A stretch of 64,000 bases of DNA from Hyphomicrobiales bacterium (lineage in GTDB: Bacteria > Pseudomonadota > Alphaproteobacteria > Rhizobiales > Rhizobiaceae): positions 81,454 to 145,453 of the forward strand of contig UCCA01000033.1 in assembly GCA_900470805.1 (NCBI GenBank). The letters run 5' to 3'. The notes beneath the pieces were generated by a model. It did not search any database. It was not told the origin of the DNA and saw nothing but the letters and a program-made list of their open reading frames with translations. Positions 41,694 to 50,187 of this stretch are shown in pieces; position 1 is the first letter of the stretch, and each line of letters starts with the position of its first letter. A program made the position numbers and the translations under genes.

Positions 41694-43016
41694 GTGATTA
41701 CCATTCTAGCTTACTCGATGATCGCGGTCTTCATGACCACGATCATGACCCGTGTCCTATCGGCTCTGATCGCGCTCATCCTCGTGCCAGCGATCTTTGC
41801 GGCCGCGGCGGGCTTCCTGCCCGGACTTCCGGAAATGATGATCGACGGCATCAAGTCGATTGCCCCGACGGGCGTGCTCCTGCTGTTCGCCATCCTCTAT
41901 TTCGGCCTCATGATCGACGTCGGCTTGTTCGACCCCATCGTTCGCTTGGTGGTCCGCGTCTGCCATGGGGATCCGCTGCGGGTGATCATCGGCTCGACGC
42001 TCCTTTCGGCGGTAATTTCTCTCGACGGCGACGGCTCGACAACCTACCTGCTCGTGATCACGGCTATGCTTCCGCTTCATCGCAAGCTCGGCATCAATCC
42101 GATGATCCTGCCGCTGGTGGCGATGCTTCCGAACAGCATTATGAACATTGCACCGTGGGGCGGCCCGACCGCACGCGTGATGGCGTCGCTACATCTCGAT
42201 TCGAGCCAGGTCTTTCTGCCGATGCTCCCCTCGGTAGCGCTTGCCACGCTTGGCTCGATTGCTATCGCCTGGTATTTCGGCCTCAAGGAGCGCAAACGTC
42301 TGGGCAAGATCGACTTCGTCTACACCGGACCTGCGATCTCGGAGCGTAGCCTGATATCCGAGGACAATATCCATCCGCCTCGTGAGAACGCCGATATCCC
42401 AGCCTGGCGTCAGGCTTTTAACATTGTCCTGACAGTTGGCCTGATGGTTTTGCTGATCCTGGACATCGCGCCGCTCGCGGTGTTGTTCATGCTCGCATTC
42501 GCTATCGCCGTGACCGTTAATTTCCCCAGGGTCGCAGACCAGCGCGAACGCATTTCAGCTCACGCTTCGAGCGTGCTGGGCGTCGTCTCCGTCATCTTTG
42601 CAGCAGGCGTCTTTACCGGAATCCTCAAGGGAACGGGAATGACCGAGGCCTTGGCACATAGCATCGTCTGGATGATCCCGAAGGACCACGGAAACCTGCT
42701 TCCCCTCATCACCGCAGTGATCAGTGGTCCGTTCACATTCTTCCTGTCGAACGACGCGTTCTACTTCGGCGTCGTCCCGGTGCTCGCCGAGGCGGGCAAC
42801 ACATATGGCATTCCGCCCGAGGTCATCGCTCGTGCATCGCTTGTCGGCCAACCGCTCCATCAGCTCAGCCCACTCGTCGCCGCCACCTACGTTCTCTGCG
42901 GACTCAGCGAGGTCGAGTTCGGCGACCACCAGCGTTTTTCGCTGAAATGGGCCGGAATCCTGGCCGTGCTGATGTTGATCGGCGCCTTGGTGTCCGGAGC
43001 CGTGACGCTGGTCTGA
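41694..43016 (+). CDS. CitMHS-family organic-acid transporter
   Basis: About 440 residues from a GTG at 41694 (GGGAG ahead), which gives the usual family length; the frame is open back to 41586 but that part has no membrane pattern. About 11-12 hydrophobic segments are visible, with MNIAPWGGPTARVMASLHLD and QPLHQLSPLVAATYVLCGLS typical of citrate-metal:proton symporters (CitMHS). It lies between FBPase and OtnI, so it probably imports the pathway substrate. It is a second uptake route besides the ABC system on the other strand. Confidence 0.85.
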   Translation: MITILAYSMIAVFMTTIMTRVLSALIALILVPAIFAAAAGFLPGLPEMMIDGIKSIAPTGVLLLFAILYFGLMIDVGLFDPIVRLVVRVCHGDPLRVIIGSTLLSAVISLDGDGSTTYLLVITAMLPLHRKLGINPMILPLVAMLPNSIMNIAPWGGPTARVMASLHLDSSQVFLPMLPSVALATLGSIAIAWYFGLKERKRLGKIDFVYTGPAISERSLISEDNIHPPRENADIPAWRQAFNIVLTVGLMVLLILDIAPLAVLFMLAFAIAVTVNFPRVADQRERISAHASSVLGVVSVIFAAGVFTGILKGTGMTEALAHSIVWMIPKDHGNLLPLITAVISGPFTFFLSNDAFYFGVVPVLAEAGNTYGIPPEVIARASLVGQPLHQLSPLVAATYVLCGLSEVEFGDHQRFSLKWAGILAVLMLIGALVSGAVTLV

Positions 43017-43076
43017 AACCCATTGGAATCTTGGAGTGAGGCTCAAGCCACCAAACGAAACCTGGAGGAAGCTCGA

Positions 43077-43862
43077 ATGAAAAACAAACTGTCGGCTCAT
43101 ATTGGATATCTGTTCAACGAGGTTCCGCTCGGTGAAAGAGTAGCCGCAGCTGCCGCTGCGGGATTCACTGCAGTCGAACACCCATCGCCGTTCGCTGTCG
43201 ATCCCAATGTCATGCGCAACGCGGTAGACGAACACGGTCTCGTGTTTGCACAGCTTGCAGGTGGTGCTGGTGACGCCAGCAAAGGCGAGAAGGGTCTTGC
43301 CTCCCTGCCCGGCCGTGAAGCCGACTTCCGAGCGAGCTTCGACCGGGCACTCGCGTATGCGGAGATTATCGGGGCTCCGCTCGTTCATCCGATGGCAGGC
43401 GTCCCCGGAAAGGACGACGCTGAGCGCACGAAGGATGTCTATCTTGAGAACATCCGATATGCCGTCGAGCGGACCGCTGGCACCGGGGTCAGGGTCCTGA
43501 TCGAAGCCATCAGCGAAGCTGCTGTTCCGGGCTACGCCATCTCCACGCTGCCGAAGGCAATGGAGGTCCAGGATTTGTTCGGCACTAGCAAGGTCGCGCT
43601 TCTGGTCGACACCTTCCACGCCGCGGTGACCGAAGTCGAGCTGACCAAATGGATCCCTTCCAACGGCGAGCGTATCGGCCATGTCCATATCGCCGACTTT
43701 CCAGGAAGGCACGAGCCCGGCACAGGCATCCTGCCGTTTGACGACATCCTCGCGGCGTTGCAGGCAGTCGACTTCAAGGACGCTATTGGCTTCGAGTACT
43801 TTCCGTCGAAGTCAACCGTCGAGAGCGTGGCATTCCTGTCGAACTGGAAGCAGCGGCCCTGA
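43077..43862 (+). CDS. otnI: 2-oxo-tetronate isomerase OtnI (hydroxypyruvate isomerase-like)
   Basis: A 261-residue TIM-barrel protein from ATG 43077: KLSAHIGYLFNEVPLGERVA, with AAAAGFTAVEHPSPF. Metal/acid residues are in RVLIEAISEAAVPGY, LLVDTFHAAVTEV, IGHVHIADFPGRHEPGTG and IGFEYFP. This is the AP-endonuclease-2/Hyi family. OtnI interconverts 2-oxo- and 3-oxo-tetronate, placing it upstream of OtnK. A paralogue is in cluster B (52764-53573). Confidence 0.9.
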   Translation: MKNKLSAHIGYLFNEVPLGERVAAAAAAGFTAVEHPSPFAVDPNVMRNAVDEHGLVFAQLAGGAGDASKGEKGLASLPGREADFRASFDRALAYAEIIGAPLVHPMAGVPGKDDAERTKDVYLENIRYAVERTAGTGVRVLIEAISEAAVPGYAISTLPKAMEVQDLFGTSKVALLVDTFHAAVTEVELTKWIPSNGERIGHVHIADFPGRHEPGTGILPFDDILAALQAVDFKDAIGFEYFPSKSTVESVAFLSNWKQRP

Positions 43863-43959
43863 TCGGCAACGGCCACGCCACCTTTACGAAAACTGAGCGC
43901 ACGACGCCGCGGACTGATCCGGCGGCGATCTCTCATGCGCCCCGACAGAAGGACCCTCA

Positions 43960-44994
43960 ATGCTCACATCGCTTCGCCAGATCCTCGACCATGCAGCCGA
44001 GCACGGCTACGGAATGCCTGCGTTCAACGTTACAAACCTCGAAACCGTCCATGCCGTGCTGCGCGCCGCCGACAAGACGAACAGCCCAGTCATCCTACAA
44101 GCGTCGCAGAGCGCCCGCGCGTATATCGACGATGCCTTTCTCAAGCATCTCATCGTTGCGGCGACCGAGCGGTACGCTCATCTGCCTATCTGCGTCCATC
44201 AGGATCACGGGAGCAGTCCTGACGTCTGTGCAAGAGCAATGGATCTCGGCTTCTCATCGGTAATGATGGACGGGTCCCTTATGGCCGACGGCAAGACTCC
44301 GTCCGACTTCGACTACAACGTCGACGTGACCCGCAAGACGGTGGCTCTCGCACACTCCCGCGGCGTGTCCGTAGAGGGCGAAATCGGTGTACTGGGATCT
44401 CTGGAAAGCGGCAGCGGTGAACAAGAGGATGGACACGGCTTTGAAGGCACTCTCGACAGGGAGGCGCTGCTCACCGATCCGGAACAGGCCGCTGCATTCG
44501 TCGAGGCCACCGGAGTGGATGCCCTCGCCGTAGCCATCGGCACGTCGCACGGCGCCTACAAGTTCAGCAAAAAGCCCACAGGCGAGACCTTGGCGATGGC
44601 GGTGATCGAGAAGATCCACCAGCGGCTGCCCAACACGCACCTTGTCATGCATGGCGCTTCTTCGGTCCCGGAAGAGCTTCAAACGCTGATCAACGAGTTC
44701 GGCGGCTCGATACCGACGACGTTCGGCGTCCCGCTTGAAGAGATCGCCCGCGGGATCCCATCTGGTGTCCGCAAGATCAACATCGACACGGATCTCCGAA
44801 TGGCGTTCACAGGTGCGATCCGTCAGTTCCTTGCCGAGAACCCGGCTTCATTCGATATCCGTTCGATCCTCAAGCCTGCGATCGCGACGATGCAGAAGAT
44901 GTGCGAGGAGCGGTTCAACGTGTTTGGCTGCTCCGGCATGGGATCCCGTGTAAAGCCTATGTCGCTGGAGGAAATGGTGCGCAAATATTCGTAG
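43960..44994 (+). CDS. fba: Class II fructose-bisphosphate aldolase
   Basis: A 344-residue protein. YGMPAFNVTNLETVHAVLRA is the N-terminal signature. Zinc ligands lie in PICVHQDHGSS (His), SVEGEIGVLGS (Glu) and LVMHGASSVPEEL (His), and HGAYKF follows AVAIGTS. It condenses DHAP and glyceraldehyde 3-phosphate to fructose 1,6-bisphosphate, with FBPase as the next step. It ends the plus-strand cluster A series, 97 bp after otnI. Confidence 0.9.
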   Translation: MLTSLRQILDHAAEHGYGMPAFNVTNLETVHAVLRAADKTNSPVILQASQSARAYIDDAFLKHLIVAATERYAHLPICVHQDHGSSPDVCARAMDLGFSSVMMDGSLMADGKTPSDFDYNVDVTRKTVALAHSRGVSVEGEIGVLGSLESGSGEQEDGHGFEGTLDREALLTDPEQAAAFVEATGVDALAVAIGTSHGAYKFSKKPTGETLAMAVIEKIHQRLPNTHLVMHGASSVPEELQTLINEFGGSIPTTFGVPLEEIARGIPSGVRKINIDTDLRMAFTGAIRQFLAENPASFDIRSILKPAIATMQKMCEERFNVFGCSGMGSRVKPMSLEEMVRKYS

Positions 44995-45214
44995 CATTAA
45001 AGCACTGTGCCGCTTAACCTTCGTGATGCATGCAATGGAGCCTGCGCCAATGACGCCTCAGCCCAGATTTGTTTATGTCGGATCCCGGACAACCATTGAG
45101 CGCGGAGCTCGTGACATGCATAGGATTTGGCAAATCTCTGAGAGGATCCGCAATCGAACCAACCTCTCTCCTAGAATATCTGTCACATGCAAGATTGATC
45201 AAGGAGATTCAGAG

Positions 45215-46042
45215 ATGTCGAGCAAAACCTTCTTCATCACCGGAGCCAATTCCGGTTTCGGCCTCGCCATTGCTACGGCCGCGATCCAGGCGGGCCACAC
45301 GGTCATCGGGACCGTCCGCTCGCAAGTCTCGCGAGACAAGTTGTTGGAAACACTTCCCACGCTCCATGCCGTTCTCGCGGACGTCACCGAATTCGATAGC
45401 ATTCCGGATGTTGTTCAGCAGGCGGAAGAGGAATACGGTCCAGTCGACGTCCTGATCAACAATGCAGGATATGGTCACGAGGGTGTGCTCGAGGAATCGC
45501 CAATCGAGGAGATGCGCCGACAGTTCGACGTGAACGTGTTCGGCGCAGTTGCGGTGGCAAAGGCATTTCTTCCAAGATTCCGTAAGCGCCGCTCTGGCTT
45601 CATCGTGAACGTCACATCGATGGGCGGGATGATCACCATGCCTGGCATCGCGTACTATTGCGGTAGCAAGTTCGCCCTTCAGGGCATCTCCGAGGTCATG
45701 CGCTCGGAAATGGCGCCGTTCGGAGTTCACGTGACAACGCTTTGCCCTGGCTCGTTCCGAACAGACTGGGCCGGGCGTTCCATGGTCCGCACAGACAGGT
45801 CGATTGCGGATTACGACAGCCTTTTTGATCCGATCCGCGAGGCGCGCCAGGCCGTCAGCGGAAAGCAACTTGGCGATCCGCAAAAATTAGCTGCGGCGGT
45901 CCTCACATTGGTCGCGTCGGAAAATCCTCCTCCACAACTTTTGCTCGGGAGCGATGCTCTCAAACATGTGACGGCTCGGATCGATCGTCTACAGCAGGAA
46001 ATCGACGCTTGGAAAGCCCTGACGGTTTCAACCGACGGGTGA
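45215..46042 (+). CDS. Short-chain dehydrogenase/reductase
   Basis: A 275-residue protein from ATG 45215 with AAGGAG ahead. The cofactor motif is TGANSGFGLAIA, followed by DVLINNAGYGHEG (NNAG), the catalytic Ser in VNVTSMGGMI and Y-x-x-x-K in YYCGSKFAL. It is a classical SDR of the type often annotated 3-oxoacyl-ACP-reductase-like. It stands alone after cluster A. An NAD-dependent sugar-acid oxidation is possible but not shown by sequence. Confidence 0.88.
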   Translation: MSSKTFFITGANSGFGLAIATAAIQAGHTVIGTVRSQVSRDKLLETLPTLHAVLADVTEFDSIPDVVQQAEEEYGPVDVLINNAGYGHEGVLEESPIEEMRRQFDVNVFGAVAVAKAFLPRFRKRRSGFIVNVTSMGGMITMPGIAYYCGSKFALQGISEVMRSEMAPFGVHVTTLCPGSFRTDWAGRSMVRTDRSIADYDSLFDPIREARQAVSGKQLGDPQKLAAAVLTLVASENPPPQLLLGSDALKHVTARIDRLQQEIDAWKALTVSTDG

Positions 46043-46156
46043 CGTTGAGAACCCAACAACTGAGCCAATGATTTTCTTGCCTGGGCTCACCGGCAATCCT
46101 TCCTCCACACGACGACATTTTGGCCTCCGCCCGCGCCCTGATCATCAGCGGAGGCC

Positions 46157-46264
46157 ATGATGTTTTTAGCTGTGCCGACATCTCGGATGGTTTACACTCG
46201 CAAAATTGGGATCGACCACCATTTCCCAAGCAAGGTCGATATGGTGGGCGAGCTGGAGAGCTAA
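46157..46264 (+). pseudogene. TetR-regulator fragment
   Basis: A 35-codon frame whose end reads TRKIGIDHHFPSKVDMVGEL, the second half of a TetR HTH (compare GI-x-HHFPSK-x-DLV). A stop follows at 46262-46264 and neither the first helices nor the effector domain is present. It lies in a 340-bp gap between SDR and aldo-keto reductase genes that is otherwise empty. It is a relic of a lost regulator. Confidence 0.6.
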
Positions 46265-46384
46265 ATCGCTGAAGATGGCGAGACGAGCGTCGTGGGTGAG
46301 AGTTATAGTATTCGAAGCTCATCGGCCAATCTTCCCAACTCGGTCCGATGCTGTCAGCCTCCATCTGAACGGATCGGCGCCACG

Positions 46385-47434
46385 TCAGATAAGCGCCGCC
46401 GTGGCTCTGAAACCAGTGGCTTCTTCCATCGAACGGTGCAGGAGCGCGGGCGTCGAGACCCCCTGGAAATCATTTCGTGGCGTATAAGGGGCTTCGAGCT
46501 TTCTGGCTTCTTCCTCCGTCAGTGTGACCTGAAGCGCCGCTATGGCGTCGTCGATGTGCACGGCCTTCAACGCCCCTACGATCGGAGCCGCGACAGTCCT
46601 GTTCCGGCGTAACCACGCAAACGAAACCGCAGCGACGCTCACGCCCTTCGCGGCAGCGATTTCGTTGACGGTTTCGATTATCGACCGGTCGCTTTCCGAA
46701 GTAACTGCGCTCTGGGCAGCCCCTGCTGGTTCGGTCTGAGTGCGTTCTGTCGTCTGCCCCCATGGGCGGGCAAGTTTGCCCCGCGCCAGAGGGCTGTAGA
46801 TTATTGTCGCGACGCCCTCGTCCGCACAAAGAGGGATCATCTCGCGCTCTTCCTCGCGCGCCACGAGGTTGTAGTTGTGCTGCATGGTGATGAAGCGGGC
46901 CCAGCCATTTTTCTTTTGGATGTGGAGCGCCTTGGAAAACTCCCAGGCTTTCATCGATGACGCTCCAATATAGCGAACCTTCCCCGCTTTCACGACGTCG
47001 TGCAGAGCCTCAAGCGTTTCCTCCCAAGGCACCTGCTGGTCGCGGCGGTGGATTTGGTACAGGTCTATGTAGTCCGTTCCGAGCCGGCGTAAGCTGTGAT
47101 CGATCTCAGCCATTATAGCCTTGCGGGAAAGCCCGACGGCGTTTGGACCATTGCGCATGCCGGCCGATACTTTGGTGGCAACAACGACGGCGTCGCGGTT
47201 GACGAAGTCTTTGATAGCACGACCCAGGAATTCCTCGCTTGTCCCTAACGAATAAAGATTGGCGGTGTCAAAGAAGTTGATGCCTGCTTCGAGTGCGTGC
47301 CGGATCAGCGTACGACTCGCGTTCTCATCGAGAGACCAGGCCGGATGACCCTTCGCAGGGTTGCCGAAACCCATGCAACCGATGCAGATTGGCGATATGT
47401 CGAGACCGGATGTGCCGAGCTTGATATATTGCAT
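46385..47434 (-). CDS. Aldo/keto reductase
   Basis: A 349-residue protein starting MQYIKLGTSGLDISPICIGC. The family signatures are FFDTANLYSLGTSEEFLGRA (catalytic Asp and Tyr), VVATKVS (Lys), IDLYQIHRRDQQVP (His) and IIYSPLARGKL. It belongs to the large group of YajO/tas-like NADPH reductases acting on aldehydes. It is divergent from a TetR gene with two palindromic operators between them, so expression is presumably induced by the TetR ligand. Confidence 0.9.
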   Translation of the reverse strand: MQYIKLGTSGLDISPICIGCMGFGNPAKGHPAWSLDENASRTLIRHALEAGINFFDTANLYSLGTSEEFLGRAIKDFVNRDAVVVATKVSAGMRNGPNAVGLSRKAIMAEIDHSLRRLGTDYIDLYQIHRRDQQVPWEETLEALHDVVKAGKVRYIGASSMKAWEFSKALHIQKKNGWARFITMQHNYNLVAREEEREMIPLCADEGVATIIYSPLARGKLARPWGQTTERTQTEPAGAAQSAVTSESDRSIIETVNEIAAAKGVSVAAVSFAWLRRNRTVAAPIVGALKAVHIDDAIAALQVTLTEEEARKLEAPYTPRNDFQGVSTPALLHRSMEEATGFRATAALI

Positions 47435-47456
47435 CGTTATCTCCTTTGCTGTAAAC

Positions 47457-47468
47457 GGACATATGTCC
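47457..47468. promoter_or_regulatory. TetR operator 1
   Basis: GGACATATGTCC is a perfect 12-bp palindrome 23 bp from the aldo/keto reductase start. The half-site GGACA is shared with operator 2. Confidence 0.65.
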
Positions 47469-47485
47469 ACTTCGATAATTCATAC

Positions 47486-47499
47486 CGGACAATTGTCCG
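47486..47499. promoter_or_regulatory. TetR operator 2
   Basis: CGGACAATTGTCCG is a perfect 14-bp palindrome 20 bp upstream of the TetR start. It is centred 30 bp (about three helical turns) from operator 1, so both could be bound on one DNA face. Confidence 0.65.
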
Positions 47500-47518
47500 T
47501 TTCGTCAAGGTGTGTGAA

Positions 47519-48070
47519 ATGCAAGACAGTCTGCGCTCCGATGCGCGTGATAACCGTGAGCGGATTTTGCTAATTGCTCGTGACGCATTGGCCGCTGACC
47601 CTACTGCCTCCATGCATTCCATCGCCAAAGCGGCGGGCGTGGGACAAGGCACGTTGTACAGGCATTATCCAACGCGTGAGGCTCTGCTCGTAGCCGTGTA
47701 CCGCGATGGGATAGACGCGCTGATCTCGCTTGCGGCAAGCATGCCGCGCAAGATGGGGCCGCTGCAGGCTTTACAGGCATGGTGCGGGCAGTTTTTGGAA
47801 TATGGTCGGAAGAAGCGGGGAGTGGCCAACGCAATGCGGGCGGCGATGTCCCCCAAGGATTTCGACGAGACGTACTGGCCGATGGTTGCCGCGGTGCGTT
47901 CTCTTATGGGCTTGTGCATCGATGCTGGCGTGGTCAAGCAGCCGATCGATGCGGAAGATTTTCTGCAATACCTTGCATTACTTTTGAACTTGCCAGAGAC
48001 CGAGGAAGGAATCGAGCGGCAGAAGCGACTCCTTGAACTGGCGCTCCGTGGAATCGGCGCAACTATTTGA
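47519..48070 (+). CDS. TetR-family regulator
   Basis: A 183-residue protein from ATG 47519. The HTH is NRERILLIARDALAADPTAS and HSIAKAAGVGQGTLYRHYPT, followed by REALLVAVYRDGID. The C-terminal effector domain (LQALQAWCGQFLEYGRKKRG) resembles the group that controls aldo/keto or short-chain reductases. It is divergent from the AKR gene and probably represses it and itself through the two GGACA palindromes. The ligand is unknown. Confidence 0.88.
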   Translation: MQDSLRSDARDNRERILLIARDALAADPTASMHSIAKAAGVGQGTLYRHYPTREALLVAVYRDGIDALISLAASMPRKMGPLQALQAWCGQFLEYGRKKRGVANAMRAAMSPKDFDETYWPMVAAVRSLMGLCIDAGVVKQPIDAEDFLQYLALLLNLPETEEGIERQKRLLELALRGIGATI

Positions 48071-48424
48071 TCAATAAGGCGAGCCGTTCAAACCCGAATG
48101 ATCGCGGCTCTAGACTCTCTCCACTCAGTTTGCAGATCATCTCGTGCGAGGCGGCCCCCCCCGACTGTCAGCCTCGGCTCCCAACACAAGTCAGTTGGAG
48201 GCTTGCCTAGCAAAACGATGGGCACCTCAGAGGTTGTCGAGTTATCTTATCGACAGTCCAGCGCAGCGAGCGCGTTATCCCGCGAGAAGAATTGATTCCC
48301 TCCGCGGATCAGGGTCCTTTCTGCCCGCCCTCAGTTTTGCCGAAGTATCATCCGTGCACCTGCTTTTCTTCATGCTCCGCTCTCGCCAAGTCGTGGCGAC
48401 ACAAAATTCTTGAAGGAAAAAACG
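48071..48424. other. 354-bp region without a recognisable gene
   Basis: It contains a run of eight C at about 48157-48164 and no convincing frame. The end carries the ribosome site GAAGGA of the truncated NAD-binding gene at 48425. Confidence 0.4.
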
Positions 48425-48648
48425 ATGAATCAGACAGCTTCGAACGTGAAGTCACGGAATATCCTGGTGCTGGGTGCTGGAGAACTCGGCATGCCGGTCC
48501 TGCGCAATCTGGCGCGTCGCGCAAAGGACATCGACGACGCGAAGATCAGCGTTCTGTTGCGGGCGAGCGCCGTAGAGTCTGCTTCGCCCGCCAAGCAGCG
48601 CGATGTTGCTGAAATCCGGGATTTGGGGATCGAGATCGTCTTGGGCTT
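48425..48648 (+). pseudogene. NmrA-like NAD(P)-binding protein, truncated by an IS
   Basis: The frame begins MNQTASNVKSRNILVLGAGE and shows the Rossmann G-A-G-E-L-G motif and ISVLLRASAVESASPAKQRD, then EIRDLGIEIVLG, all as in NmrA/isoflavone-reductase-like proteins. Similarity ends at about 48648, where minus-strand IS3-type transposase sequence starts. The remaining ~220 codons are missing. It has a proper ribosome site, so it was intact before the insertion. Confidence 0.7.
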
Positions 48649-49173
48649 GGGGTTGGATTTGCGGCGTTTCATGGATGAGGGAGCCTCGTGATCGAGTAGC
48701 TGGTTTTTCCAGCCATACAATGTCGGTCTTGAGACGCCCAGTCGGTCAGCTACCTGTTGAGCGCTTTCATCTCCACTGCATAATCCGATGACCCCCGCTT
48801 GCCGGACCTCTTCGGAATAGCCAGGGTGCCACGATCGACCGACCATCGATGTCCGCGCCTCCGGAAACGCCTCACGAACCCATGCGGTTAGAGTTCCCCG
48901 ACCGGGATAGCCGAGCGCCCTCATCGTCGCAGAGATGCAACGATCATGGGTGCGAAAGTGCTCAAGTGCCGCCTGCCTCTGAGACTCTGAATATTTTGGC
49001 GCTCGCGCTACCGGCTGAATACGTAGGTCGAGATGCTGTACGTATTCGCGATACCAACCCCTCAACGCATTCTTGGTGGGATATCCCAGCTGGCGAATGG
49101 TCGCGTTAAGTCGCTTGCCCAGCCGGATATAGAGCTCAACCGCTCGAAGTCTGTTGTCTGCGTAGGAATACAT
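48649..49173 (-). pseudogene. IS3-type transposase OrfA remnant
   Basis: Read leftward from ATG 49173: MYSYADNRLRAVELYIRLGK, then NATIRQLGYPTKNALRGWYR, a repeated HTH unit (TMRALGYPGRGTLTAWVREA) and RLGVSRPTLYGWKNQLL. These are the tandem HTH modules of a widespread IS3-family OrfA. After SMKRRK the frame runs into the NmrA-like gene, so the 3' part of OrfA and all of OrfB (the DDE integrase part) are missing. It is an inactive relic. Confidence 0.75.
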
Positions 49174-49333
49174 GAACTACCTCCTTGGTGGTCCAAGTTT
49201 TCGTCCGCACCCCCAGCGCTTTGTTCGCGAAGTAGATAGCATATCATTATCGCGCTAGGTTATTTGGAACTGCAGCGGATGCCACCTTGAGGCCAATCAG
49301 ACATCAAGTAGTCGGTCTGGTGTCACCGCCGAA

Positions 49334-49363
49334 CGTTATATTCCGAAGGTGTCAATTAACTGA
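49334..49363 (+). pseudogene. Last ten codons of a second traM
   Basis: CGT TAT ATT CCG AAG GTG TCA ATT AAC TGA encodes RYIPKVSIN-stop, matching the TraM end GYIPRVSVN-stop. It stands in the same position relative to traR2 (convergent, 9-bp spacing) as traM does to traR1. Sequence upstream of it is unrelated to traM, so only the tail survives. Confidence 0.7.
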
Positions 49364-49372
49364 TCTTGACGG

Positions 49373-50077
49373 TTAAATCAGGCCGGCGCGGATAGCCAGC
49401 GCCACAAGATGCGGCATGGTATGGACTTGAAGCCGCTTGCGGGTTTCTTCGATTTTACTTTTCACCGAATTGTACTTTACCCCTTCCAGATCCGCGGCTT
49501 CATCCATCGTCTTTCCGACCGCAATCCAGTTGAGATAGGCAGCTTCCTTTGGTTCGAGCCAGGCAGGGTATTGAGCGCACGGCGTCAACGGCAATGAGGA
49601 CATACGGGTGTGAAGCTGCCCAACGGCAGCGGCGGCCGCGATAGGATCTATATCGCGTTTGAGATCAATTGCGGGTTTATCCGAAGCCATCGTGAACATA
49701 GAAGTCGATCCGTTGGCCGCTCGAATAGGGACGGTTACACCAGAACGGATCCCAAAGTCCGCTGCTTGGTCGAAGAAGGCTCGCTCCTCCTTCGATAGGT
49801 GCCGCCGTTCATACTCTCCGCTCCACGTAAACACTCGCTTCATCGACTTTGCGCGGTTCACGACCGGATCGATGGCCTCGAATTTTCTTTTAAAATAGAT
49901 CGACCTCCAATCGGATGGGTAATTTGATGAGGCAATCGTATGCCCTGGTCGGATATAGAGATAGGCATATCCCCTGAAGCCGGCCTGCTCGGCAAGCTGG
50001 CTTAAGGCGTGCTTTAAGATCGTCGCGTCGCCGCGAAGCGCTGCGAGATCAGTTAGTTTATCAAGCCAGTGCTGCAT
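49373..50077 (-). CDS. traR2: TraR quorum-sensing activator, copy 2
   Basis: A second full-length 234-residue TraR: MQHWLDKLTDLAALRGDATI. By eye it is about four-fifths identical to copy 1, with substitutions spread through the signal domain and fewer in the HTH. Pocket residues W57, Y61, D70 and the W of FTWSGE are kept, and HTH positions 203/206/210 are N/K/E as in copy 1. It lacks a linked traM. It follows the cluster B operon (otnC stop 110 bp upstream) on the same strand, so read-through could place it under catabolic control. Confidence 0.93.
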   Translation of the reverse strand: MQHWLDKLTDLAALRGDATILKHALSQLAEQAGFRGYAYLYIRPGHTIASSNYPSDWRSIYFKRKFEAIDPVVNRAKSMKRVFTWSGEYERRHLSKEERAFFDQAADFGIRSGVTVPIRAANGSTSMFTMASDKPAIDLKRDIDPIAAAAAVGQLHTRMSSLPLTPCAQYPAWLEPKEAAYLNWIAVGKTMDEAADLEGVKYNSVKSKIEETRKRLQVHTMPHLVALAIRAGLI

Positions 50078-50147
50078 TTGAATACTCCGTACCAGTGTCA
50101 GGTGGGACAGAACACACTACACTCCTTGTGGTCGGGGACCCACGAAA

Positions 50148-50162
50148 GCAACTATAAGGTGC
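50148..50162. promoter_or_regulatory. Conserved element upstream of traR2
   Basis: GCAACTATAAGGTGC matches GCAACTATAAGTTGC upstream of traR1 in 14 of 15 bases, at a similar distance from the start codon (71 and 74 bp). It is imperfectly palindromic and could be an operator or promoter element kept in both copies. Confidence 0.5.
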
Positions 50163-50187
50163 ATAATGTGAATCATGAACTTACAAA

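Noticed and set aside
42555..43712. 385-codon minus-strand frame across CitMHS and OtnI
   Set aside because: Spans two well-supported genes on the other strand and has no recognisable domain.
48155..48166. Run of eight C as a possible phase-variation tract
   Set aside because: It lies in a gene-free region and does not sit in any reading frame or promoter that can be recognised.
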